Part shown: positions 42,410 through 49,936 of the stretch, piece by piece
Layout of the letters: each line of letters opens with the position of its first letter
Position numbering within the stretch: the stretch's first letter is position 1
NCBI RefSeq assembly: GCF_014193515.1
Contig: NZ_BLXX01000023.1
Location: 1-49,936 of the forward strand
Origin: Geomonas silvestris
Lineage (GTDB): Bacteria > Desulfobacterota > Desulfuromonadia > Geobacterales > Geobacteraceae
Reading direction: 5' to 3'
Length of the DNA: 49,936 nucleotides
Program-made: the position numbers and the translations under genes
Notes under the pieces: generated by a model
What the model was told of the DNA's origin: nothing
Database searches by the model: none
Seen by the model: only the letters and a program-made list of their open reading frames with translations

Positions 42410-45400
42410 ATGTGGGAAGCGTCCCTGCAATCTGCGGAGAAACTCCTTAATTCGCCTCGGATTCCCTCCTGCGAGGAAATCATCACCCTGATCAAACGGG
42501 TCAACCCGACCTCCCTGCAGCTCTCCGAGGCAGAGCGGGAGCAGGGGTACCGGGTGAAGAACCGGCTCCAGAATCTGCTGCTGGAAGAGTACGGGGCAAC
42601 CTTCCACCTGGTGAACCACCCGTTTAGCCCGGACATCATCCTCATCAAGCACACGACACTCCCTTCCGTCGATGCCTGCCATGCCGACCTTAAGGCACTT
42701 TCCCCCAAGGCCCTCGACACCGTCGGCGCCCTCCCCTCCCCGCAGACAGCCGCGCCGGCACAATCTGAAGGGAAGAAAAAAGGGAAGAAAACCTCAACCG
42801 ACTCTTCCCCCCGCGAGACCCTGGCAAACGCCGAAGCCCTGCTCGCCCAGTACGAATACCCCCAGGCCGGGGAGCTGCTGAATTCGCTGCGCATCTCGGA
42901 CATGAAGGAGTTGCCGCTGTTGGCGAAAGCCGCTCGCCTGCTGGTTGAAGAGATGGGCGCCTACCCAAAGGCCATCGAGCTCCTCCTGGCCCAACCGAAG
43001 CAGGTACTGAGGGACAAGTCGATCCGCGAACTCCTGGCACTTACCTACTACGGCAACGGCATGGTTCCCGAGGCCCGGGCCCTCTTCGGCGAGTCGCAGC
43101 CGGCAGACCTGGGCAAGATGGCTCTCCTCGCCTATGCCGACCTCTGCTTCAAGGACGGCAACCTCACCCAGGCCTACCATCTTCTGAAGCGTTCGGAGGA
43201 AAAAGAGGGCTTCGTTGCGGCGTTCCCGGGCCTGAGAAAGGAGATCGAAACGGCCCTGACCCGCGAGGCCGAGCCGTTTTATTGCCGGGCCGAGAAAGCC
43301 TACGCCGAAGCCGACATCCCCCGGACCGAGCTGCTGCTCAACCAGGCCTTGAGCCTGTACCCGGATTTCCAGAGGGCGCGCCAGTTGGCCCGCGAGGTGG
43401 AGGCCGGCAAAGCCCGCTCGCGGCTTGCGGATCTCTGGGCGAGCTTCGAGTCCTGCGAGGTGCCGGCAAAGAGGCTGGAGTTGCTGCTACGGATCCAGGA
43501 ACTCGACAAGGCAGGCGCCGACAACGTCAAAAACCTCATCGCCCGGGAAAAACAGCGGCTAAACCAGGAGAGCGTGGCGGAACAGCTGCGCGCCCTGGAG
43601 CAGTTCGCCGCACAGAAGAACTGGGAGGAGTGCATCGACAGCCTGCTCCGCTTGTCACGGCAGGCGGAGCAGGCCGACTTCGCGCGAGCCTGCCGGATCT
43701 CGCCGCTTTTTTCGGTCCTGGACCAAAACCGCCGCCTGCAGCGGCTCTCCCCGGACGAGATCAAGAAGAGCTGGCTCGATTTCGTGAGACTAAAGCGGCT
43801 CGAAGAAGAGGAGACCGGGACCGCGTGCTGGGAGCTGGCCCAGGAGCTCAAGCCGCTTTTCCAGGGCTATCCGGAGTTCCACGAGGTTTACCAGGAGCTC
43901 CTCGAGCAGGTGCGGGAAAACGAGCGGGAGGAGATCTACAATCTGCTGGAACGGCTGGACGAACTCCGCCAACAGGAGGAGCCCCCGATTGCAGAGGTGA
44001 AGCAGCTTGTGGCCCAGATGCGCAGGCTGACGCTCCATCTCCCTGCCGGCGAGGCCGCCGAGTTGAGAAAGGCTGCCGAGGGCACCCTGACCCAGCTGAC
44101 GGCAGCCGACGCCGAGGACCTGGGCGACCTGGAGACGGCACTCAGACTGGGCAACGCCGCAACCGCTGCCCGCATCAAGGCGTATTTCGGCGAGCCCTGG
44201 TACCAGCCCATGGTAGCGTCGATAGAAGAAAAAGTGGCCACAGCCTTCCATATTGAAGCCACCCCGATCGATTTCAGTTTCGCGCCGGAGTTGGTCGTCG
44301 ACCTCTCCACGCGCAACCCGGACCTCGGGTTGTGCCGCATGGGTTCCTCCGAGCACCACCTGGTATTGCGCGAAGCGGAGGACACCCTCATCGTGGTAGA
44401 CCTGCGCCGCCAGGCCGCCACCAGGTACCGTTCCGAGAACTTCAAAGATCTGGAGCTCATGGACGTCCTGCCGGACCGGGACCTTTTTCTCCTTATCAAC
44501 GTCAAGAACAAGGTAAGCGTCTGGCGCACCCTGCTCTGTGGGGAGCAAAGCCGTTTCACGGCGCAGTTCGAGATAAACGAGAACTTTTTCTACGGGGCGG
44601 GGGCGTGTTTCATGGGGCTCTTCATGTCGAGCGTCAAGGACAACGTCTACTTCGCCTTCATACAAGAGGGGGAGCGCTTTCGTGGGGTGAAAATGAGCCT
44701 CGACCTGGAGAGCACCGTGATCGGGGCCTGCGAGTACGGTTCCGAGTCCTGCGCCGTGCATCGGCTCTCCAACCAACCCGATCGTTTCCTGGTGATGACC
44801 GAACACCTCTCGACCGTCCTCGAGGGGAACTTCACCACCTCCAGGGGGCAGGGTTGGACCGGGGTGAATTTTCTGGTCGAGCCCTTTGGTATCGATCGGC
44901 TGCACAGCCTGATCTACGCGAGGGGGGATGGCATCGTGAACGTGCTCAACACCAAGCTGCGTGCCATCAAGCAGCATCTGAACGCGGAGAGCGTGTGGCA
45001 TTTCACCATGCCGGACCTCGCCCACATCTGCACCGAGACCCAGACCATGCTGCTCGACGTAGGCGGAGTGAAAATCCTCTACAACATGGTTACCAACAAG
45101 TTCAGCCAGAAGTTTTCGGCAAGCCGCCTGTGGTTCACCGCCACTCCGAGGAGATCGTACTTCTGGGAGTTCGACGACACCAAGAGTGCCCTGAGGATCA
45201 AGGACGTGAGCCGGGAGCTTGAGAACCTCCTGGAATGGCGGACCCTGCTGCCCAAGAATTCCACCGAGGAGGACGCCGCGCTTTTCGTGCACCAGTTGGA
45301 GGACCTGGAATATTTCACCGTAGTGAAGCCAGCCGGGCCAGAGCGGCTCGCAGAGGAAGCGGCAAGCTCAGCCGGCGGCAACCTAGCGCAGCCAAGCGCA

Positions 45401-45442
45401 GAACAGACCGAGGAGGGAGAGCATGAGCGAGGAGAAGAATAA
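42410..45442 (+). CDS. Large cytoplasmic repeat protein, TPR-like then beta-propeller-like
   Basis: The start at 42410 follows AAGGAGG and gives 1010 residues. I do not recognise the family. The N-terminal 600 residues are helical with TPR-like pairs (LANAEALLAQYEYPQAGELL, ELLLNQALSLYPDFQRARQL). From about 635 there are beta-rich repeats resembling a propeller (LVVDLSTRNPDLGLCRMGSS, HHLVLREAEDTLIVVDLRRQ). There is no signal peptide. Its stop overlaps the next gene, which together with another small paralog gene forms a three-gene unit. Confidence 0.8.
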   Translation: MWEASLQSAEKLLNSPRIPSCEEIITLIKRVNPTSLQLSEAEREQGYRVKNRLQNLLLEEYGATFHLVNHPFSPDIILIKHTTLPSVDACHADLKALSPKALDTVGALPSPQTAAPAQSEGKKKGKKTSTDSSPRETLANAEALLAQYEYPQAGELLNSLRISDMKELPLLAKAARLLVEEMGAYPKAIELLLAQPKQVLRDKSIRELLALTYYGNGMVPEARALFGESQPADLGKMALLAYADLCFKDGNLTQAYHLLKRSEEKEGFVAAFPGLRKEIETALTREAEPFYCRAEKAYAEADIPRTELLLNQALSLYPDFQRARQLAREVEAGKARSRLADLWASFESCEVPAKRLELLLRIQELDKAGADNVKNLIAREKQRLNQESVAEQLRALEQFAAQKNWEECIDSLLRLSRQAEQADFARACRISPLFSVLDQNRRLQRLSPDEIKKSWLDFVRLKRLEEEETGTACWELAQELKPLFQGYPEFHEVYQELLEQVRENEREEIYNLLERLDELRQQEEPPIAEVKQLVAQMRRLTLHLPAGEAAELRKAAEGTLTQLTAADAEDLGDLETALRLGNAATAARIKAYFGEPWYQPMVASIEEKVATAFHIEATPIDFSFAPELVVDLSTRNPDLGLCRMGSSEHHLVLREAEDTLIVVDLRRQAATRYRSENFKDLELMDVLPDRDLFLLINVKNKVSVWRTLLCGEQSRFTAQFEINENFFYGAGACFMGLFMSSVKDNVYFAFIQEGERFRGVKMSLDLESTVIGACEYGSESCAVHRLSNQPDRFLVMTEHLSTVLEGNFTTSRGQGWTGVNFLVEPFGIDRLHSLIYARGDGIVNVLNTKLRAIKQHLNAESVWHFTMPDLAHICTETQTMLLDVGGVKILYNMVTNKFSQKFSASRLWFTATPRRSYFWEFDDTKSALRIKDVSRELENLLEWRTLLPKNSTEEDAALFVHQLEDLEYFTVVKPAGPERLAEEAASSAGGNLAQPSAEQTEEGEHERGEE

Positions 45443-45725
45443 CTGTCCGGAATTTTTTCAAGCTGTGCTGGAGAACACGGCATGGGGGCTGATTCGTCTT
45501 GCCACCGACGATCAAGGGGAGAAGCACCTCATGACCCGCGAGGCAAACGGCCTGAAGCACCTGCGGATACTCAACAGCGCCAAAGAGGTCGAATTTCAGG
45601 TATCGGCCAAGAGTATCGACGGCTTGGGCTGGGAGATGGTGTTGGCGTGTCTGCACAAGATCAGCATCGAGAAGTTGAAGAAACTGCACAAGACCCCACT
45701 GCGGCGCACCCTGCAGGCTGTGTGA
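45423..45725 (+). CDS. Small unknown protein A of the three-gene cassette
   Basis: The 100-residue protein starts inside the end of the large gene (20-base overlap) after GGAGGG. It has no recognised family. Its C-terminus, MVLACLHKISIEKLKKLHKT followed by PLRRTLQ, is clearly related to the next protein, LLLACFHNLSIEHLGALHLK followed by PLNSSLQ. The two are tandem paralogs. Overlap with the large gene suggests translational coupling and a shared complex. Confidence 0.75.
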   Translation: MSEEKNNCPEFFQAVLENTAWGLIRLATDDQGEKHLMTREANGLKHLRILNSAKEVEFQVSAKSIDGLGWEMVLACLHKISIEKLKKLHKTPLRRTLQAV

Positions 45726-45766
45726 TCAGGAGACAGACCAAGGAACGCTAAATGGGAGGACGCGGG

Positions 45767-46060
45767 ATGAGCGCAGATACGGACCAGTTTTACGAGGCGA
45801 TGGCGATGCACCTGGTGCAGGTTGCTACCGACAACTTTGAAGAGAAAGATATAGGGCTGATGGTACAGGGGGATCTGATTCATCTGGAGTTTCGGGCACT
45901 CGATGGAGAATTACTTCTCAAGGTAGTGGGCAAGGACAGCGAGGAGGTGGCCAACCAGTTACTCTTGGCCTGTTTTCACAACCTAAGCATCGAGCACCTG
46001 GGAGCCCTCCATCTAAAGCCCCTCAACAGCAGCCTGCAGTCCCAGACCGGAAAGAAGTAG
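45767..46060 (+). CDS. Small unknown protein B, paralog of the preceding gene
   Basis: I use ATG 45767 (MSADTDQFYEAMAMHLVQVA), giving 97 residues; an ATG at 45752 also lies in frame with a GGACGCGGG stretch between. The protein shares the pattern ATD...EEK...(H/L)LEFRAL...LLACFHNLSIEHLGALH with protein A. It lacks signal peptide and membrane helix. Function is unknown. Confidence 0.72.
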   Translation: MSADTDQFYEAMAMHLVQVATDNFEEKDIGLMVQGDLIHLEFRALDGELLLKVVGKDSEEVANQLLLACFHNLSIEHLGALHLKPLNSSLQSQTGKK

Positions 46061-46067
46061 CCGTCCT

Positions 46068-46105
46068 CCCGAAGCACCGTCGCCAGAAAGCTGCGGTGCT
46101 TCGGG
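46068..46105 (+). terminator. Strong hairpin after the three-gene cassette
   Basis: CCCGAAGCACCG and CGGTGCTTCGGG are perfect 12-base arms, 8 bases after the last stop codon. No T-run follows, so termination may be factor-assisted. Confidence 0.6.
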
Positions 46106-46181
46106 AATCCCGGATCAAGGACATGAGGCATGCCAAAAACCTGAAGAAACAGCTCCACGAAGCGCTGCAGCAGCCCCAACG

Positions 46182-46216
46182 TCCTCCCCTTTGCGAAGGG
46201 GAGACAGAAGGGATTT
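46182..46216. repeat. Dispersed GC palindrome, copy 2
   Basis: CCCCTTTGCGAAGGGG followed by AGACAGAAGGGATTT matches the copy at 31986 (see there). Confidence 0.6.
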
Positions 46217-46242
46217 AGCCATGCTCCGCCTCACATAAAAAA

Positions 46243-47064
46243 TCAGAAGGAAAACAGTCTCTGAAAGAACCTCTTCACCTGCCCCGTAAAACTCCGGTCC
46301 ACCTTGCGCTGCATCCCCGAGATATCGACCGATTCCGCCAGCGCATCCCGGTATTCCCCTTCGCTTAGCACCCCACGCTGTTTCAAGAGAAAGAGAATCT
46401 GGTTCGAGCGTTTCAGCACCCGGTCCATGTGTCGGTAAGGGTTGTACGCCTTCTGAGGCCCGGGAAGCATGGCAGCCAGAAACGAGCATTCTCTCGGCGT
46501 GAGTTCCTGCGCCGGCTTATCGAAATAGTAGCGCGCCCCGTGCCCCACGCCGTAGACCATCGGTCCCAGCTCAACGATATTCAGGTAGAGCTCCAGGATC
46601 CGACCCTTGGTGAGCGTCTGCTCCATCCGCTTGGCGAGGTAGAGCTCCTCGATCTTACGAGTAAGCGTCTTCTTGCGGGAGAGGAAAAGATTCTTCGCCG
46701 TCTGCTGCGTGATCGTCGAGGCGCCGCGGGCGAAGCGTTTCTTTTCCAGATCGTAGCGGATGGCCTCCTTGATGGCCTTAACATCCACCCCGCCGTGCTC
46801 GTAGAAGTTGGCGTCCTCCGCGACGATGACCGCCCACTCCATCTCAGCAGGAATGCGTTCCGCAGAAACCCAGCGAGGGTTATCCGGTCCGACCACAAAT
46901 GGGTGCACCTTCCCCTTCCAGTCCTTGACCTCGATAGACATGCTGGCAGACCGGTCCGCGAGCTTCGCGACCGACGGCAGCCTGTAAAGACTGACCCCGA
47001 TCCACCCGGCATAGAGCAACACAAGCAGAACCATCAGCGCTGCAAGTAATTTTAGAATTCGCAA
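46243..47064 (-). CDS. mtgA: Monofunctional peptidoglycan glycosyltransferase
   Basis: The 273-residue enzyme polymerises lipid II into glycan strands at the inner membrane. An N-terminal anchor (LLAALMVLLVLLYAGWIGV) precedes the GT51 domain with EDANFYEHGGVD (catalytic Glu), RGASTITQQTAKNLFLS, RKIEELYLAKRMEQ and KGRILELYLNIVELG. The transpeptidase domain of bifunctional enzymes is absent. The start is TTG 47064 after GAGG with 9 bases. The gene is convergent with the unknown cassette. Confidence 0.95.
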   Translation of the reverse strand: MRILKLLAALMVLLVLLYAGWIGVSLYRLPSVAKLADRSASMSIEVKDWKGKVHPFVVGPDNPRWVSAERIPAEMEWAVIVAEDANFYEHGGVDVKAIKEAIRYDLEKKRFARGASTITQQTAKNLFLSRKKTLTRKIEELYLAKRMEQTLTKGRILELYLNIVELGPMVYGVGHGARYYFDKPAQELTPRECSFLAAMLPGPQKAYNPYRHMDRVLKRSNQILFLLKQRGVLSEGEYRDALAESVDISGMQRKVDRSFTGQVKRFFQRLFSF

Positions 47065-47473
47065 ATGAGTTTACCTCGAAAGATTGTGCCCACATCAGTA
47101 TCAGAGAATCATAGTATTGACTGAGCCCGTACCAGAAGCATATATCTGAAATCCGACATTTCCAGCTTCACAGTTACAGCCTGCCGAACGCCTCACAATT
47201 GAGAGCCTAACCCGCGACACCACCGAGCGGTCACGAAGATATTTTTAATTTACAAACAATAAACATTCGCATATATTTCCGAATGATCGTCATCTTCACG
47301 GCTGCGACGATTCGGAACAGAAGAGCCCGGCACGGGAGCAGAGAAGAAAAGCATATAATATTAGATGCCTCAAAAGCATCTAATACTATAAACAAGCATC
47401 TACTATTAGATGCCGGCATATAATATTAGATGCTTGTTTCTTCTGCATAATTACATGTTGGCCAGGAGGACTT
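47065..47473. other. Intergenic transition from core to AT-rich region
   Basis: About 400 bases with no gene. The GC content falls here, and a palindromic repeat array (separate entry) lies just before the first AT-rich gene. Confidence 0.5.
47351..47433. repeat. Palindromic GCATCTAATA/TATTAGATGC repeat array
   Basis: GCATATAATATTAGATGC occurs at 47351-47368 and 47416-47433. Between them lie GCATCTAATA (47376-47385) and GCATCTACTATTAGATGC (47396-47413), so the unit TATTAGATGC alternates in direct and inverted orientation. The array ends 40 bases before the next start codon and could be an operator or recombination site. Confidence 0.65.
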
Positions 47474-47971
47474 GTGAAAATACTAAGTGCAGTGACGGAA
47501 TCGGAAGTGTGGGATCACTGGAAAGCAGTAGAAAACTTTAGTCATGATGATTTCCGCAGTGACATCAGGGAACCCCTTCCAGATGATGTCAATTGGCACC
47601 TTGCCGAAATTGAACCTCAAGATCTTGATAGACTCTTTATCATTTCATCGAGTGATTGGACGGATATCTCGGGAGGAACCTTTCGCGTTCTGGATGTGGC
47701 TTCCAGGCTGAATCTTGCATCAGAAGACGAAAATACGCTAAGGATAGCAAATGACATTAAGGGTAAAATTACATTTTTCCAATGTGGTGGAGATCTAGAT
47801 ACTAAGCTTATAGCAGTTACAAATAGCACTGATAGTGTGATCACTTTTATAGAGGGAAATCGCCGTTCAGTCGTTTTTGCTGTTAATCAAATGCTTGTCG
47901 GGCAAATCATCTATATTGGAATTTCCCCTCAAATAAAAAATTATAAGTGGGTTGTAGCGTCATTCAGGTAG
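47474..47971 (+). CDS. Hypothetical protein
   Basis: The start is GTG 47474 after AGGAGG. The 165-residue product is acidic with mixed helix and strand (MKILSAVTESEVWDHWKAVE at the start, FFQCGGDLDTKLIAVTNS in the middle). No family, signal peptide or membrane helix is recognised. It is the first of three AT-rich genes with the same orientation. Confidence 0.65.
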   Translation: MKILSAVTESEVWDHWKAVENFSHDDFRSDIREPLPDDVNWHLAEIEPQDLDRLFIISSSDWTDISGGTFRVLDVASRLNLASEDENTLRIANDIKGKITFFQCGGDLDTKLIAVTNSTDSVITFIEGNRRSVVFAVNQMLVGQIIYIGISPQIKNYKWVVASFR

Positions 47972-48081
47972 GTTCTGGTGGAACCTTGTTAAAGCAACTT
48001 AAGTACCTGCACTTTGCTAAATAAGCTTAGCAGTGTTTCCGATGTTCCGATGACCAATGAATGTGACAAGAGGAAGATATT

Positions 48082-48549
48082 ATGGACTTCACTGCTGCCT
48101 ACACCGCGTTAAAATTTGCTAAGGACGCTCTTAAGTTCACTCTGGAGCAAAAAATAGATGATAAGGTTCATACACAGGTTTCAGAGGCAATGGAAAAAAT
48201 TGGAAAGGTTCAGGATGAACTTTTCCTTGTTCGTGAAGAACTTCTAAAGCTCCAAGAAGATAACCATACCCTGAAAGCGTTACTTCGCGAAAAGGAGAGT
48301 TGGGAAAAACAGATAGAAGAGGTTTATCTCTATACAACATCTGCAGGAGATCACTTATATAGATTTAAGGGGTTGCCTGAAAGATTTGCCTGTCCTGTCT
48401 GTTACGTCAAGAAGGAACTGTACATTCTCCAGTGGAATGATAAGCCTTACAAATATGAGTGTAAAGCCTGCAAAAGCGAGTTCAGGGCTCAGGACTACCC
48501 TGACACTGGAATTTTAGTTTCTGATTACGACCCGCTTTCTCGATATTAA
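48082..48549 (+). CDS. Coiled-coil and zinc-ribbon hypothetical protein
   Basis: The start follows GAGGAAG. The 155-residue protein has an N-terminal helix (YTALKFAKDALKFTLEQKID), a coiled coil at about 35-75 (VQDELFLVREELLKLQED) and a C-terminal four-cysteine ribbon, FACPVCYVKKEL and YECKACKSEF. Similar proteins are common in bacterial genomic islands, as I recall, but have no known role. Confidence 0.7.
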   Translation: MDFTAAYTALKFAKDALKFTLEQKIDDKVHTQVSEAMEKIGKVQDELFLVREELLKLQEDNHTLKALLREKESWEKQIEEVYLYTTSAGDHLYRFKGLPERFACPVCYVKKELYILQWNDKPYKYECKACKSEFRAQDYPDTGILVSDYDPLSRY

Positions 48550-48655
48550 CTGTTATGGTAGAAAGGGGACAGGCTATAGCGGACTCCGCAGATTGAAGAA
48601 GTCGGTGGTTGCGATTGAGAGGTGAGCTTGGCGTTGGCCACGAAGGGAGAGCTAA

Positions 48656-49255
48656 ATGGTGGAGAATATGAGACCTCTGGGGATGGAGCAATGGTACTTC
48701 AGGCACGTGGAGGTGACTTCAAAAAGTTTTCACTCGGGCATTGATGGAACTAGAAAAATTGAAAAATTCAATTGCATCGTTGCATTCCCGTCTACAAAGC
48801 ATCATACGGAAACTATCAGAAATTACCTGAATTGGTATCACAGTATAAATACTGATACTAATGACTACCATGTGCTGAGCCTTCTTTCCGATACCTCTTG
48901 GTGCGCCGAAGCATTAGCCGTCTTTTATTTCAGAGAACAAGAAAACAAGCCGTACCTTGAGGCTGCAACTGATCCGTACAAAGTGGTACTTGGCCCAATG
49001 CCAAACTCACCAAAATTAGCAAACGAAATAATGGCTATATGGGTCAATGCTGAGGAAACGGTTCGCCTTCAAACGGAACGGTCTGTGGCAATTTACCTCA
49101 GAGATACTATCAGACAAGGAAACAAAATTAGCGTAGAAACAGCAAGCAGATTAATCAATGAGCATTTTGGTTCCCAGTACAGACTCGACAGCAATGTATT
49201 ACACGAGTTTTCCAGACTTGGCGGGAAGTACACCAAGAAATATCTAAGACTTTAG
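48656..49255 (+). CDS. Hypothetical protein
   Basis: The ATG follows AGGGAG with 6 bases. The 199-residue protein has no recognised domain. The first half is beta-rich (RKIEKFNCIVAFPSTKHH), the second helical (IMAIWVNAEETVRLQTERSV). It follows the zinc-ribbon gene after about 106 bases and ends the AT-rich trio. Confidence 0.65.
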   Translation: MVENMRPLGMEQWYFRHVEVTSKSFHSGIDGTRKIEKFNCIVAFPSTKHHTETIRNYLNWYHSINTDTNDYHVLSLLSDTSWCAEALAVFYFREQENKPYLEAATDPYKVVLGPMPNSPKLANEIMAIWVNAEETVRLQTERSVAIYLRDTIRQGNKISVETASRLINEHFGSQYRLDSNVLHEFSRLGGKYTKKYLRL

Positions 49256-49346
49256 ATGCTCATAGCACGTTTTCAAAGACGGGATGAGGGGACGTAGGTA
49301 ACATATGTAACATATTAATGTAGAGGCGGTGCGCACGGGAGGATTT

Positions 49347-49685
49347 ATGCCTCGTCAACCTCGCTTGGATGTTCCAGGGCTACTTCATCACGTAATGGCG
49401 CGCGGTATAGAAGGCCGTGAGATCTTCCGGTTGAACAAGGAGCGGGATGAGTTCCTTGAACGGTTGGCAGACATGGTGAATGAAAAGGGTGGACCGGACT
49501 TGTATGCCTGGGCTCTGATGTCCAACCACTTCCATCTTTTGTTACGTCCTGCTGAGACCCACTTGGCAACTCTGATGCAACGATTGATGACGGCCCACGC
49601 CCTCAACTTCAACAAGAGGCATAAAAGGACCGGACACCTTTTCCAAAACAGTGAGTCTCAGGGGGACGCCCCTGTAATACTGTAA
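49347..49685 (+). pseudogene. REP-associated tyrosine transposase (RAYT/Y1), truncated
   Basis: The start at 49347 follows GGGAGGA. The protein text MPRQPRLDVPGLLHHVMARG and YAWALMSNHFHLLLRP (HxH motif) is typical of the Y1 transposase family (IS200-like, REP-associated). After GHLFQN, where the family normally continues for 80-100 residues including the end of the catalytic region, the frame enters a hairpin element and stops. It is most likely inactive. Confidence 0.85.
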
Positions 49686-49789
49686 TTCTCGAACGAAGCA
49701 CTGCGTGCGGAGTATCAAAATCACATTTCGTTTCAACCTATTCGGCAGAATTACAGGATTACAGGGGCGTCCCGCTGTTAGTCCTGAGA
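49656..49789. mobile_element. MITE- or REP-like hairpin element inserted in the transposase gene
   Basis: The 27-base arms at 49663-49689 and 49747-49773 are inverted repeats with one mismatch; they begin GGGACGCCCCTGTAAT. Outer arms TCTCAGG (49656-49662) and CCTGAGA (49783-49789) extend the symmetry. The centre is about 57 bases. It codes for nothing. Confidence 0.75.
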
Positions 49790-49806
49790 TGGACGAAAGC
49801 TGAGGG

Positions 49807-49936
49807 CGTAAGCTCCCCCAGAAGATAGACACTTGAAAAGTAGAGCTTTCTGGCATTATTTAACGCCAGGAGGTTTTACATGAAGAAGTCACGCTTCACT
49901 GAGACGCAGATCGTCTCGATTCTCAAGGAGGCCGAC
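49807..49936 (+). mobile_element. Start of an IS3-like insertion sequence (partial, cut by window end)
   Basis: This is the inverted copy of bases 1-130 with no mismatch, including the IS end, the AGGAGG site and the transposase start. The element continues beyond the window. Confidence 0.8.
49880..49936 (+). CDS. IS3-family transposase OrfA, N-terminal fragment (second copy)
   Basis: Nineteen codons identical to the left-end copy at 1-57, cut by the window end. The start follows AGGAGG. Confidence 0.75.
   Translation, partial: MKKSRFTETQIVSILKEAD

Noticed and set aside
43790..45292. 500-codon minus-strand frame
   Set aside because: Shadow of the large cassette gene; composition rich in Gly, His and Leu as expected for antisense translation.

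Overview
The window reads as a contig from a Geobacter-like member of the Desulfuromonadota. Pointers are the high-GC core, a mercury-methylation pair (hgcAB), an adenosylcobalamin-dependent ribonucleotide reductase, and a Geobacter-type GEMM-I riboswitch. The family of the organism is an inference from gene content. The first and last 130 bases are the same sequence in inverted orientation: the start of an IS3-like element and its transposase. The contig therefore seems to have ended in two copies of one repeated IS.

Bases 1-15558 are a visibly AT-richer mobile element, probably integrated at the 3' end of a tRNA-Leu gene. It holds a tyrosine integrase, an excisionase-like regulator, a primase/helicase with iteron-like repeats downstream, an EXLDI protein, an orphan ParB, a hybrid histidine kinase and a pRiA4b ORF-3-like protein. 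Its cargo is a restriction-modification operon of the NgoMIV type (m5C methylase, Vsr, endonuclease) that continues into a membrane-anchored dCTP-deaminase/dUTPase-fold protein and a cytidine deaminase. Only one junction of the element is inside the window.

Bases 15559-47300 are chromosomal core. In order: four tRNAs (Leu, His, Arg, Pro), rdgB-rph, a beta-helix secreted protein with a diguanylate cyclase, nrdJ, a ferritin-like protein, a ferredoxin, a DUF1540 protein, arsR-hgcA-hgcB and pyruvate kinase. Next comes a NosL/ABC-transporter/cytochrome operon that resembles nos accessory genes without nosZ. It is followed by tag, a riboswitch-controlled secreted protein, a DUF1992 protein, a large rhomboid protease fusion, a three-gene cassette of unknown function and mtgA.

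The most striking observation is in hgcA. The well-placed start codon is followed after 36 codons by an in-frame UGA, then the frame stays open through the whole HgcA protein. Eleven bases after the UGA begins a perfect 7-bp hairpin with a GGG loop, which fits the bacterial SECIS rules. This HgcA may be a selenoprotein. Its upstream ArsR-type regulator has a 10-bp-arm palindrome that covers its own promoter.

Bases 47350-49936 are AT-rich again: a palindromic repeat array, three unrecognised genes, a REP-associated transposase gene cut short by a small hairpin element, and the second IS end.
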